Assembly (NCBI RefSeq): GCF_020921035.1
Contig: NC_063151.1
Location: 19,536,934-19,600,933, forward strand
DNA length: 64,000 bases
From: Rhodamnia argentea
Taxonomy: Eukaryota; Streptophyta; Magnoliopsida; Myrtales; Myrtaceae
Direction of reading: 5' to 3'
Numbering within the stretch: the stretch's first letter is position 1; every line of letters starts with the position of its first letter. A program made the position numbers and the translations under genes. Below the pieces are notes generated by a model, which was given only the letters and a program-made list of their open reading frames with translations, had not been told where the DNA came from and made no database searches. Shown piece after piece: positions 12,801 to 23,597 of this stretch.

Positions 12801-14350
12801 GACGGGAGGATGGAAGAAAAAGAAATTGCACTACTTGTGCTTTTTTGATCAGGCTTCCTTCATTTTTAAGCAACACCCTCTTTTCCTTAATAAACTTTGC
12901 AATAAGATGTGTAGCTAGTACGCATGACTAAGATTATATTAGAGTAATCCAATCGTCACCTAAGTGTCCAAATGATTTGTTGTGCTCGGTTGTTTGGTAA
13001 TATAGTTTACATTCGTAGATGTAATCACACACTCGAGATTATGCTTATCCTCAAAGGATTTTGGAGAGATAGGGTAATCTAAACATTGATTATTTTATCC
13101 TAGGATGACTAAACAAGCTTTTTCATGACCTAACGAGTAGTGTCATTCAAAGTCTCTCCCTTTGTGTCCATGGGCGGCGCAGGATGCAACAACTTTTGAG
13201 TTTTTCCAATGGGCGAAAAGTTCCCAGTATTTTTTATTTTAGTTGAATAGTTAGATGTTGGTCGATGTGAAATCTCCCAATCATTATCCTCGTAGAATAA
13301 TTTCAACTTGTGGGATTTGTCGGCGGATAAGCCGTACCAAATGGGATCTCATTAGATCATCTCTCTCTCTCTCTCTCTCTCGCTTTTTATCTTTCATTTG
13401 TGGGGTTATTTCTTGGTGGGGGAGGGGGATTTTGGATTTTCGTGATTTCCGTCCCTTTATAGCGGAAAACTTCTAACCACGGTAAAATCTATTAGGAAAT
13501 CAAAGATGCCCTTCTTCAGATAAATTAAGAAATAGTGCTATGAGTGCAAGATGCATGGATTACTTCCATTAGAGCAATTTTCACCATAGAAGCGGATGCA
13601 AATCGTCTGTTTACCCACTATCCATCTATTGCGCAGCATGTGCAATTAAATATAAGTAAATTCTCAGAAGTCTGATAACCCCTCGTCAGTCGTATAGGTA
13701 CTCTATTCCACTCTTGAAATCGCATCCAACGGTGGTTATGAAAGCACACAACTTGAGAATCAGTGCAGGTACTCGTTTGCATAACCAGTAAAAGTTCAAG
13801 TACTTGCGATTGTCCTTACCTTACAATGGATGGCCTACCATTAATTGAGATTAAAGAGACGGGAACTTAATTATGAAACTCAAGCAGGAATATCATCGTG
13901 CCTAAACAAAAAAGAAAAAAGAAATAAACAACAAAAACGAATCGGGGGTTCATGAATGTCGGTCTGCGTTGTTCTTCATGCAATCAAATCAGTTTAATCA
14001 AGCTTGATTAGCGAAACAACAGGTGTATCTTTCCCATCATTCCATCTTTGTAAATTTGCCAAACACGATCCATTTAATTGAACAACAGTTCGCGTCGGTG
14101 CTAGAGAAAAGGAAACAGGGAAGATCGAATAGGCAAGTCGCAATCCGACCCCTAAAAGAAGGCTAGTCGTAAATAATGGAGGACATTATTATCTCACTAG
14201 TCTCCAACTTGGCCGTGCGCGCTCATTATTGCATTTCACATTATGAGTTTGTGAAAACAAAAGAAAGTAACATTCCGAGTCCCACTTGAAATTTACATTT
14301 GGTGAGATGAGATGCCATTGTCACCTTAGTCCCGAGAGGATTAGTGACTA
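9810..14350. other. Gene-free interval with two microsatellites
   Basis: I see no supportable gene. There is a CAAGCT hexamer tandem repeat at about 10903-10940 and a CT tract at 13360-13381. The segment 9960-10480 has LTR-like style, but no paired repeat was found. The reading frames here are short and lack motifs. Confidence 0.6.
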
Positions 14351-14358
14351 ATCACTTA

Positions 14359-15301
14359 GGCTGCATTTAGTCGTCTGGATTTCTTGTCAAGATAAGATTG
14401 AATATGATAGGATAAGAAATCCAAAGATTTTGTCATATGCTATATACTATTTGGTGAACTACGGATTTAAAGTTGGATAAACAGAGGCAATACACGGTTA
14501 AGATCGACTCTATTTTATTGAAACATCACGATGCTTTAAAAATTACTCAATGATTAGTTCTGAGTGAGTTATTGTTAAGTAGAGGTTTGAGTCATCTAAA
14601 TTGAGCACAACATCGACGGAGCAGACTACGTAGAATTGGGGGTCTTGATTTGGAGTCAAATCCTTTGAGAATGACCCATTGACCTTGCTCGTTGTCTTGC
14701 CAAATGAGTAAACAACTGCTGAATAATCTAATTATTTTGCCTATTTTGGCAAGTTGAAGATGCAAGTCATCCAAGAGAGTCCTTTCGAATGTTGAGACCC
14801 TTTTGAAAGTTGATGTTTGATCTCGAGTTTCTCATAACATGATGAGACCCTTTTCGAATGTTGGAAAGGTTCAAACGGTTAAAGAACGAGGGAGTTGACC
14901 TCATATCATACTAAACAATCAATTAAAGAACAAGGTCGTGGAGATACCCGGTTTTGCAGCTAGAGACCCCGGTCGGGTGTCTCCGCAAAGGCGGCCACTC
15001 TTGATGGTCGCAGCCACCGGAGAGCCATAGCCTCCTCCCCCCCCTCCCAAAAAAAAAAAAAAAAACCGCAGCCGCTAGAGTGGCGGCCCAACGGGGAGGA
15101 GAGATAGTGGTTATGGAAAAAATCCGATTCTCTTTATATATGCTCTTTTGAAAAATCCTATCTAGGTCTATCCCACCTTCTCCCCTTGGATTTTTTTATC
15201 CTAACTATATCCCCATTTATCCTATCCTGGACAACCGCCAAACATAGCATAAGATAAAACATATCATATCATGGCTTATATCCCGATAACCAAACGCAGC
15301 C
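14359..15301. mobile_element. Tourist-like (PIF/Harbinger-type) MITE
   Basis: The left terminus GGCTGCATTTAGT and the inverted right terminus GGCTGCGTTTGGT are flanked on both sides by the trinucleotide TTA (14356-14358 and 15302-15304). A TTA/TAA duplication with GG-C-TGTTTGG-like ends is characteristic of Tourist elements of the PIF/Harbinger superfamily. At 943 bp it is long for a MITE. A GC-rich core near 14940-15110 includes a poly-A run. No transposase was seen. Confidence 0.65.
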
Positions 15302-15389
15302 TTATTTTAAGATTTAATCCAATCGATGTCTTGTATGATAATCGAATTAGGCAATAAAAAAATTTGTACTTGATACAATGGCATGTTTG

Positions 15390-15640
15390 ATAACTTTAAA
15401 CTACTTCAACATTAAGGGTTTTCAAGGAAAATGAATTGTCTGGAAAATATTTTTCTAACAATGATCGCTCGTATTGTTTAGAAAATGATGAACCCGAAAT
15501 ATGTTTATCGTGCACAAAAATATTTAGATATAAATTGTTGTCGATAATGTAAGCATTTTGTGAGGACTAATTATCTCAAATGATACTAGCAATAAATCTT
15601 TTTCAAATCATTCATTTTTTGTAAGAAAGAAAATCAAGGA
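15390..15640. repeat. Partial copy of a dispersed MITE family
   Basis: This stretch holds the phrases GAAAATATTTTTCTAACAATG, ATGATCGCTCGTAT and AAATTGTTGTCGATAATG. They recur near 35990-36160 and, more weakly, within 16218-16641 and 48780-48905. It is therefore one member of a four-copy family in this window. Confidence 0.55.
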
Positions 15641-16217
15641 AAGAATTAATTGAATGCATTTAAGCAAAAAAGGCCACTTGATTTGATGGAGAAAAAAAGG
15701 TTAATGGAAATTAGGATCTCACTAGTAATGTTGCTAAATCCTATAAGAATGTTCGTAAATCCATCTCTATTGACAAAGATATAATATTTGAATTCAGGAA
15801 ATCCAAACTTGGCGAGTTGATAAAGGGAAATCAATTATAGGAAATGCAAACTTGGTTACTTGGCAACAAATTTTCCATGACATCACTTCAATCCTTCTTT
15901 GAGTTTAGTGGAAGTTGCTATGCTACAGTTTCTTTGGGCAATTCTCATAAAGAAGGTAAGTAGATAATCATAAGCTTAAAAAGGAAACGAAATTGAAAGT
16001 TGAGGAGTTGATAGGATCATTCTCCTTTCTTTGTGATCTTATCTTGCTTTGTCCACACGTTACACTTTCCACATCAAACTCTACGAAAAGATAGAGTCTT
16101 TTCACCAACAAGGTAATTAGAAAAGGCTAATACGCAATTGACTAAAAATGTCAATTTCTTTACTAAGCTTTTATTATGAAATTCATTGTGGGTCTCACCG
16201 TACTTCGAGTCTAATTA

Positions 16218-16641
16218 GCGCTCCATTTGTTTAGCGAAAAATTAGTGATTTGAAAAATGACTCTTAAAAATGAATAAATAAAAAGGATTTTCATCATCTG
16301 CACAAATGTTTGGACACAAGTTGCTGTCGGTGAGGAAAATATTTTTCATTGATTAATTATTTCAAGTGATACATGTGATCAATTTTAGAAATATATATAC
16401 ATATATTTTGGTCTGGTGCTATTCTATTCTATTTTACAAGCTACCGTGTATGTTATATGTATGCAAAGGTTGCAAAACCCTACTCCCTTCTTACGCGTCC
16501 CCAACCCAACTTCCCCTGAAGTTGGGATTTGAGCTCCCCACCTCCCCCATTCCAGGTGAGAAGAATGGCCACTAGGGCAAACTCTTAGTGGTTAGAAAAA
16601 TATTTTTGAAATCACTAATTTTCCATGAAACGAACAGAACC
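16218..16641. mobile_element. MITE carrying a SINE insertion
   Basis: The left arm (GCGCTCCATTTGTTTAGCG then AAAAATTAGTGATTT) and right arm (AAATCACTAATTTTC then ATGAAACGAACAGAACC) are inverted copies. Without the inserted SINE the element would be about 220 bp. It is related in its interior to the repeats at 15390 and 35967. Confidence 0.65.
16395..16591 (-). mobile_element. tRNA-derived SINE, inserted in a MITE
   Basis: Read on the minus strand, this 197-bp segment starts near an A-box-like GTTTGCCCTAGTGG and carries a B-box-like GAGCTCAAATCCCA about 60 bases later. That is the layout of an RNA polymerase III promoter of tRNA origin. It is flanked by TTAGAAATAT (16385-16394) and TTAGAAAAAT (16592-16601), a 9/10 target duplication. 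The flanks join to restore the host MITE arm. No acceptor stem is present, so it is not a tRNA gene. Confidence 0.6.
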
Positions 16642-16855
16642 TAAGATATTGCGTATCTTTTCTAGATATATCGGTACATACAAGAAGAATAGTGCTAGAA
16701 ATCACAAAGATTATTTTACAAAATAGGCTAGTTAGCTTTGGTAATTATAAAACTATTTATGGAAACAATTTCTTGTCCGGACATGTCCATATAACAAAGA
16801 AATTCCCTCCTCAATACATTGTATACATAATATAAATTTGTCGAGGTCATACTGC

Positions 16856-16913
16856 CAATGATATCACAGAGGGATGGGGAACGATTCTTCGTTTCTCAAA
16901 GAACCAATCATTA
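16856..16913. promoter_or_regulatory. Two HD-Zip-like binding motifs upstream of the HD-Zip gene
   Basis: CAATGATAT at 16856-16864 and CAATCATTA at 16905-16913 resemble the HD-Zip pseudopalindrome CAAT(G/C)ATTG with one or two changes. They lie roughly 90-145 bp upstream of the TATA box. Class II HD-Zip genes are known to repress themselves and one another through such sites; use here is inference. Confidence 0.4.
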
Positions 16914-17001
16914 CCCCTCACTAACAAGGACTTATTCACATTCCCTTCTTCTTCTTCCTTCTCCTCCAGAACTCTCTCTATCTTCTGTTCTTTACCCTAG
17001 T

Positions 17002-17009
17002 TTATATAT
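17002..17009 (+). promoter_or_regulatory. TATA box of the HD-Zip gene
   Basis: The sequence TTATATATA begins at about 17002, some 70 bases before the chosen ATG at 17072. This would leave a short 5' leader of about 40 bases if transcription starts about 30 bases downstream. Confidence 0.6.
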
Positions 17010-17071
17010 ACATTACTAGATGCTCCGACTTCCTTTGATTTAACCCGTTGTTACGCTCGTGCGCGTCCGCC

Positions 17072-18131
17072 ATGGATTCTGATCGCCCCTTCGACACGAG
17101 TCTCAATCTTGGTTTAGGCTTCTATGGGGATCCCGGAGATCACGAGATCAAGATCAAGAAGCCGCTCGTGAAGCTTAGTGATAACTGGGTCGCGTGCCTC
17201 ACGATAGGGTTACCCGGCGCAGAGGTGCGAGGGCCAGGATTCTCAAGCGGAGAAGAAGCCGGGACGACGGTGGCAAGCGGGCCAGCGTCCTCGTTCTCGA
17301 ACTCGAGCAGCGTGAAGAGAGAGAAGATGGAGCAAGGAGAAGAGGACGCGGTTGACATAGTGGTGATCTCGCCAAGGGCGACTCCCGATGTCGAAGATGA
17401 CGATGAGTTCAGCCCCAGGAAGAAACTCAGGCTTTCTAAAGCACAAAGTTCTATTTTGGAAGAGAGCTTCAAAGTGCACACAACCCTCAACACTGTAAAT
17501 CTCTCTCTCTCTCAAGACTTGTAGTGCATCAAGTCCATCAGTTTTGATTACTCATGTTTCTTCTTCTTCTCCGGCTGGAATTCGTGCAGAAACAAAAGCA
17601 CGATTTGGCAAACCAGTTGAATCTCCGCCCGCGGCAAGTGGAGGTGTGGTTCCAGAATAGGAGAGCCAGGTCGGTCCATTAAAGCCCTAGAGAGAACTTC
17701 TTTCATCCTATGCAATCTTTTGCTCCATGCCTTTTCGTTATATCCATCTTTGCACAGCATAAAATGTTCGTCTCTCTATAATTAATTTTCTTTTCTTGGG
17801 AAGAATAAGCAACTAAGGTTGTGCTTTACTCAGTAAAGTATCTCCTTTCCTGTACTCTGTACTCCGTAGGACTAAATTGAAACAAACTGAAGTAGAGTGC
17901 GAGATGCTGAAGAAATGCTGCGAAACCCTAAAAGAGGAGAACAGGAGGCTGAGAAAGGAGTTGCAAGAGCTCAAGTCGATGAAGCCGGCCGCGTCGGTTT
18001 ATAGGCAGATCCCCGCGGCCGCTCTCCCTCTGTGCCCTTCTTGCGAAAGGATCGGCCATCCAGATTTCCCTTTCTCTAATGAATCTCGACTTTGGCCGAA
18101 CCGGCCGGCTCATCCATCGGCCGCTTGTTAG
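17072..18131 (+). CDS. HD-Zip class II transcription factor, HAT22/HAT9-like
   Basis: Nuclear DNA-binding regulator of the class II homeodomain-leucine zipper family, which in plants acts mainly as repressors in shade, auxin and leaf development. Exons are 17072-17494, 17590-17669 and 17870-18131, giving 254 aa. Visible parts: an LxLxL (EAR-type) repression motif LNLGLG at 11-16; an acidic stretch at 88-112; the homeodomain at about 114-170 with helix 3 [11 protein letters not shown]; a leucine zipper at 171-206; the class II hallmark CPSCE at 223-227; and a C-terminal PSAAC. The start ATG has a strong context (GCCATGG); the in-frame frame upstream has only a TTG. Intron 1 begins just after the donor with a CT run. 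The homeodomain intron positions fit the family. The closest Arabidopsis relatives by memory are HAT22/HAT9; the exact orthologue is not determined. Confidence 0.94.
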
Positions 18132-20453
18132 GCGTAATCTTTTTAGGCAAGAAACCTTACATAGTTAATACTGAGTTTTGGATCTTTCCTTCTTCTTCTG
18201 CATAAATACTCACCTGGGCCTCTCTACTTTATCAATTGGTTAGTGGACTCACTTTAGTGACTCGCCGGTAAGTTTTCATTGCATAGAGATATACTTATTG
18301 TGAATATAGGATATGATGCTATATGAATTGTTCATGGAAGGTAAATATCGGGCTCTTTCAAGGTTGATCTATTAAATTAGGTGTTTATGTTGCGGGCTAT
18401 GCATAATTTCCATCAGCCCTTAAGCAGCGTTTTAATTCTCGTCTTAAATTATCGTATTGTGAATGTATTTTATAGTAAATTAAGCGAATTAAACGAGGAG
18501 ATGAATTTGTACTGAGGCTTACCCTTCACGTCTTTGTGTTGTTAATCGCGGCTACATAGACCTCTGATTTGGTTAAATGTTGAACCTAGAGGATGACATG
18601 GATGTGTAGATAGCATGAGGATGGGAAAGTGAGAAGGTTGGCAACTTGTCATCGTCAGTAGCAGTTGATGCTATTTCCCAACTTAGCTAAATTTAGGAAA
18701 GACACAGATGCTCAAGTGATCTTTAAGCCGTCAACTTAGTTACATTTATTGAATCTGATTAATGATGATTACACTAATGAGCAGTTAGTTCTATCGACTT
18801 CTAACTCTACGTAACAGAATCGTTTGGTAGAGGGAATCAACGCTTCTTACCATTATGATTAAACAAGTTCTAGGCAAAAGACGGATACCCATCTATTCAA
18901 TTCCCGTCGTTTAGGCCGTTGAGTGAGATGTTTGTTCATTGCAGTCACCTCTGGGGTTTTTCCCACCTGGATAGTACCAAGCTTAAGGTCGCAAGGAGTT
19001 TGGCAAAGCATGAAAACGCCTGTGGATGAAAGAAAAATGAAACCCATTATTATGGGGCGAAGAGGGTTGCGAGATATCGAACACGTCTAAACCTTCGGCT
19101 CCAATATGCGCCAACTCGAAGCTGAGAGCGCAATCGCCTCCTCTGAAAACGCAAACGGATCGAGAACGACACCGAATATATCAACCATAAGCACAATGTC
19201 TCAGGGGAAAATGGCTAAGGATAAATGACAAGAAGCGTGCCGCTATTCATTTCATAACAAAATACTATCTGCCCATGGCTAATTAAGCAAACTTTAGTGT
19301 AGAAATTTATGGAGGGTGGGTCGTCGACGTCAATAGCGCTATCGATGTATAATCTCTCATGGCATCACGTACATCCAATTGTTTAGATGCGCGATTAACT
19401 TAAGATTTAAATTAATCCCTTTTTCTAAAGCCAAGGTACATGAACGAACCAGAGAATCGAACCGAGGAGACAAACATTGAAACATGAGACAAGATAGCTT
19501 CTGGACCTTGTCATAAGGTGGGAAACAAGTTAGTCGTTTGGGAGTTGATGACGACGACAAGTTAGGTAATTTCCCCCACTCCATAATAATCATTTCATTG
19601 TTAGGCTGTCAGAAACCTTATGTTATCAAGAGATTACGCCACATTACCATAGAGAAATCAAGTTTCGCTTGTTATGTTCGAAGCTGGGGTTAGATAAATT
19701 AATACCTCCGATGACGGGCAACAATGGAAAAATATTAATTAGGATAAGGAAGTTTATGGATGACGTGTATTGGTAGTGAAATTCATGCGCGTTATAAAGA
19801 ATAACGAAAAGGTATTTGCCTCTTGTCGGCTTGAATCTACAGACTTTGGATCCCAGTGACCATTGTAACGATATGCAAATCAGAGGGTTTTTTTTTTTTT
19901 TTGTCATTAATAAGAGTATTTTTTTCTTTTTGGTCATAATGATAAGAGGTTGGATACTTCCCCAGTTGGTCTACAAATTGGTCCAATCAAATGAGAATAC
20001 ACTGTTTGTGATGGACGGATCATGTGACGGTAACCAATCAATCAAAAGTGAAATGCATATGAACACCACGCTCAACAATCAAGGAGGCCGTACATGCGAA
20101 ATAAGTTGGGACGGAATATAGCTATGATATCGTGTTTGAAAGTTCAACATAAAAATTTGGCCACACATATAAAAAAGGGTGTCTAAACCCCTTGAACAAG
20201 CGATGTGACATATATTAACATCCGGTTCAAAATTTCAAACTCGATAAAATATTCAGTGTGTAGGTTGGTTGAAAGTGACTGGAGTTACTTTTTTTTTGGC
20301 GGGGGTCAAATGCTAGAGTTACTTGAATGAGAGTAAAATTGAGGGACCTACTCATAAAAACTAGAAGTTGAGTGACCTATCCTAGGGTAAGGAATAAGTT
20401 GAGACACTACGGATGTAATTTATTATCTTTTCTGGCTGAGCTCAAGATAAATT
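18132..20453. other. Gene-free interval downstream of the HD-Zip gene
   Basis: The first few hundred bases are presumably the 3' UTR of the HD-Zip gene. I recognise no further gene, RNA or complete transposon. Frames at 18859-19047, 19357-19593 and 19644-20121 are AT-driven or low-complexity and carry no family motifs. Confidence 0.5.
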
Positions 20454-21005
20454 AAGAAAAATATCAAAAAAGTTTTAACTCTATTGCATTTGTACCAATT
20501 GAATCTTAGACTTTTTAATTGGATCAATTTAGTCATAATCATTTTTTTAATTGGTGCCATTTGAGTACGTTTGGCCAATTTAAGCTGGAAATTATTAACA
20601 TGAAAGTTGGTTGTATTACATGACATGGCTAGCTTTGAAGTTGACATTTTTTTATAATTTATAAAAATAATTTTTAATAATTTTTTTGAATTTTTTTCAC
20701 AGTAGCAATGGCTATGGCCAATAAGCGATGGTCGCCTTCGCGGACGCTCGCCCTTGCCCGTGCGAGGCCAAACCCTCGCTAGTTGTGGCTTGTGCCGGTG
20801 CCTGCACATGCTATTGAAATAAATAAAAAAAAGTATGAAGAATGTCCCAACCAGTGCCGGTCATACCACATACAATGAGCGGCGTTCACATCGGCAATTT
20901 CTATCCTAATTGGACAAATGGATTCAATTAGTACCAGTGTGAAAATGTTTATAAAATTGAATTGATACCAATATAATAAATTTATGATATTTTTTGTACT
21001 TTTCC
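20454..21005. mobile_element. Foldback element with GC-rich core
   Basis: The left arm (AGAAAAATATCAAAAAAGTT, then TTGTACCAATTGAATC) pairs with the right arm (GAATTGATACCAATATAATA, then TTTTTGTACTTTTCCC). The centre 20700-20815 is GC-rich with CGCCTTCGCGGACGCTCGCC-type wording. It is close in plan to 22318-22882. No coding capacity. Confidence 0.6.
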
Positions 21006-21379
21006 CATATAAAACGTATGAACAACATGATCAGAACATGATGGTATTAATTATGGATAGGGTCAATTAAGAGATACATAACCAAAACTCGGTTCATCCA
21101 GAATGTTCACACTTTCTCTAGCATGCGTCAATTTTATAATCTTGATGAGAAAAGTACATGCGCTAGAGGGGAAAAAGTAAACCGGAAGTACCACATCATT
21201 ATTGATCGATTCAGCCAATTGAAAAGCAGCAACACATCAATGATTAGTTCACCAAAATTCACAATTCAGTGCACCCATACGGCCATGTCCACAGTAAATT
21301 TCTTCTAGCCAATGCTCGTGATTCATTGACTGCACTTTAATATGAAGCAGAAAAATATTAAACCACTTGTTGATGGCAG

Positions 21380-21639
21380 TAGGCATGGCCACAGGCCGTG
21401 AGCCGCCGGTTCCGATTCATAAACCGGGGGTTCCGGTTCGAGGCCACTATGGAATCGGAACCGGTCCTTGAAGGGGCGGTTCCGGTTCCAATTCGGAATC
21501 ACCGGTTGTAGGGTAAGCCCTTGGGTGGGGAGGGAAAGAGAAATTGCTCTTTCCCTATTTTTTTTTTTTTTTTGCTAGTTTGGAACCGGTCCCGATCAAC
21601 GAGCCGAGTTCCGGCCCAAACCGACCGTGGCCATGTCTA
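21380..21639. mobile_element. hAT-like MITE with perfect 8-bp target duplication
   Basis: The termini TAGGCATGGCCAC and (inverted) TAGACATGGCCAC bound a 260-bp element rich in GGTTCCGG and GGAACCGG words. It is flanked by identical GATGGCAG at 21372-21379 and 21640-21647. An 8-bp duplication with short TA-G-containing TIRs is the hAT signature. No transposase was seen. It sits directly against SINE-like sequence, probably having inserted into it. Confidence 0.75.
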
Positions 21640-21765
21640 GATGGCAGCATGAAAATTAGTTTACACGCAGCTGGTGAGATTTGAACAAGTAATATCCGGT
21701 CCTTGAGGTGAAAATCTTACGCTAGCCCAACCAACTGCGCCGATCCGGAAGGGCTATATGTTTCA
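21640..21765 (-). mobile_element. tRNA-derived SINE-like head
   Basis: On the minus strand there is an A-box-like GGCGCAGTTGGTTGGGCTAG near 21733-21752 and a B-box-like TTGTTCAAATCTCACC about 60 bases further. No acceptor-stem pairing exists, so a functional tRNA is excluded. The body would continue to lower coordinates through the MITE insertion. Boundaries and target duplication were not found. Confidence 0.45.
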
Positions 21766-22317
21766 TGTCGACATTAGCGCTCTTCATCGGGTTCTCGATA
21801 CTTTGTGAGCATCTCAAATAACGTTATACGGATATTTCTTTTATTGAGTATATGAGAATAATTACTTTTAACGTGATATTTAGCATTCTAGATCTCGTGT
21901 CTCCGAAACCTTAAACAGTATTGGCCTAATGATAAGATAACTAATATAAGCTTATGTACGGCACTGTCGCAAACATTATCGCAAACACCTTTGGGATGGA
22001 AACAAGGTCTTTCTTCTTTCCCTATTCTAGTCGGTTGCCGAGCCTTTTGGGACCTCAGTAACGTCTGGGCCGGTACTTCGTACTTCAGAATGCCTGTGCG
22101 ATCTCACCAGAAGTGAACGCAAATGGAAACATTTTGATTGGTAGTAGAGGATAAATGATACCCGGTAGATCGATAAGATGGTTCCAGCAGAATCCCCAGG
22201 CTCGGTGTCAACCCCGAGAGAGACCGGATCCTCCGAAATGCTCACAGGCGAGACCCGACCGGGGTGCCTAGACACGCACAGACCCGGATCTCAAAGGCCT
22301 AGGGACAAGGGTCAAAC

Positions 22318-22882
22318 GGGAAAAGTGCCAAAAAAAAATCTTATGTTTATTGTATTAGCGTCAATTCAGCTCTAAATCTTTTAATTGAATCAATTCAGTT
22401 CTAAACCTTTTATATTTATACCAATTGACTCCATCGGGACAATTTTAATCGGAAATCATTGACGTTGACTCCGACCGTCCTACGCAGCCGACGTGAACGT
22501 AGATATTTTTTTAATAATGTTTTCTTTTTTCATTTCATTCTGGCCGACGAGGCTCCTAGCCGGGCCACAAAGAACCTTGCCCAGGGCATTCGTGACCTCG
22601 CTGACTTTGGGCGAGGTGACCCTCGCCGGCCAAAATGAAATGAAATAAAAAACAAAAGAAAAAAATTAAATCTAAAAAAAATTAAAAAAAATACTCATGC
22701 AAGTGCCGACCATGCCACGTAGGACGGCCGGCATCTATGTCAGAATTTTTTTACAAAATTAGTCAAATGGACTCAATTGACATAAATAAAAAAATATTTA
22801 GAACTAAATCGAGTCAATTAAAATGTTTAAAATTGAACTGATACCAATGTACTAGATTAAGGACTTTTTTGGTACTTTTTTC
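22318..22882. mobile_element. Foldback element with GC-rich core
   Basis: The left end GGGAAAAGTGCCAAAAAA and the inverted right end (GGTACTTTTTTC) match, as do the following phrases about AATTCAG...CTAAA and TTTAGAACTAAATCGAG. The centre 22545-22640 is GC-rich with GACGAGGCTCC and GGCGAGGTGACCCTCGCC words, similar in style to the cores at 1330, 8000 and 20700. No reading frame of interest. Confidence 0.65.
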
Positions 22883-23597
22883 GGTGCGGGACCGACTGGG
22901 TGTATTTGGATAGGCTCGATCCACCCCCCAAAGGCAATTTTAGCCCTCAAAGAGCACCCAACAAGGATAGGAAACGGCCAAGCCTGGTCGGACTATCACG
23001 TTAGCTTGGTCGGGGTTCTATAAAGAAAATATTAATAAGCAAAGCGATTCTTCTTTCGTAAGGGCTACAAAATTAGTACTTCCATCAATGCACACCGAGG
23101 AAAGTGTAAATACGACTTGCAAAGTTTAGCAACAAACACACTTCGAATATCATAACTTTCGTACGACGCTTCTTTTTTATTTTTTTAGATCACTCAAGTG
23201 TTAATAATTTCTTACGGTGTTCACCTGAACGACATAAATTTTCTCCTTTTGAAATATGTTCATCGACACCGCTAATGTCCAAAATTCGATATGGCATGAC
23301 ACAGGTGGTGAACGTTTTTGTTTTTTTAAGTTATGACATATTCTTAGGTTCTAATTCTTATAGGTTAGGATGGCCTTATCATAGTAGTGCAAATATTATA
23401 TTATCGAGAAAGTATTAAAGAAGCAAAGTAATGCCAATACCTTTTATTATTCTTTTTCAAGAACCGATTTAGAAGTAATTGAATCATTTCAATTCAGACC
23501 ATCTGCGGAGACTAAATTCATGAATACTGGTGCGGTACTCTGTCTGGTAATCCCAAGAGCAAGAAATGAACAAATCAATTTGGACAACAATCAGCAT

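Noticed and set aside
21640..21765. Possible tRNA gene on the minus strand
   Set aside because: A and B boxes are visible but the acceptor and anticodon stems do not pair; better explained as a SINE head.
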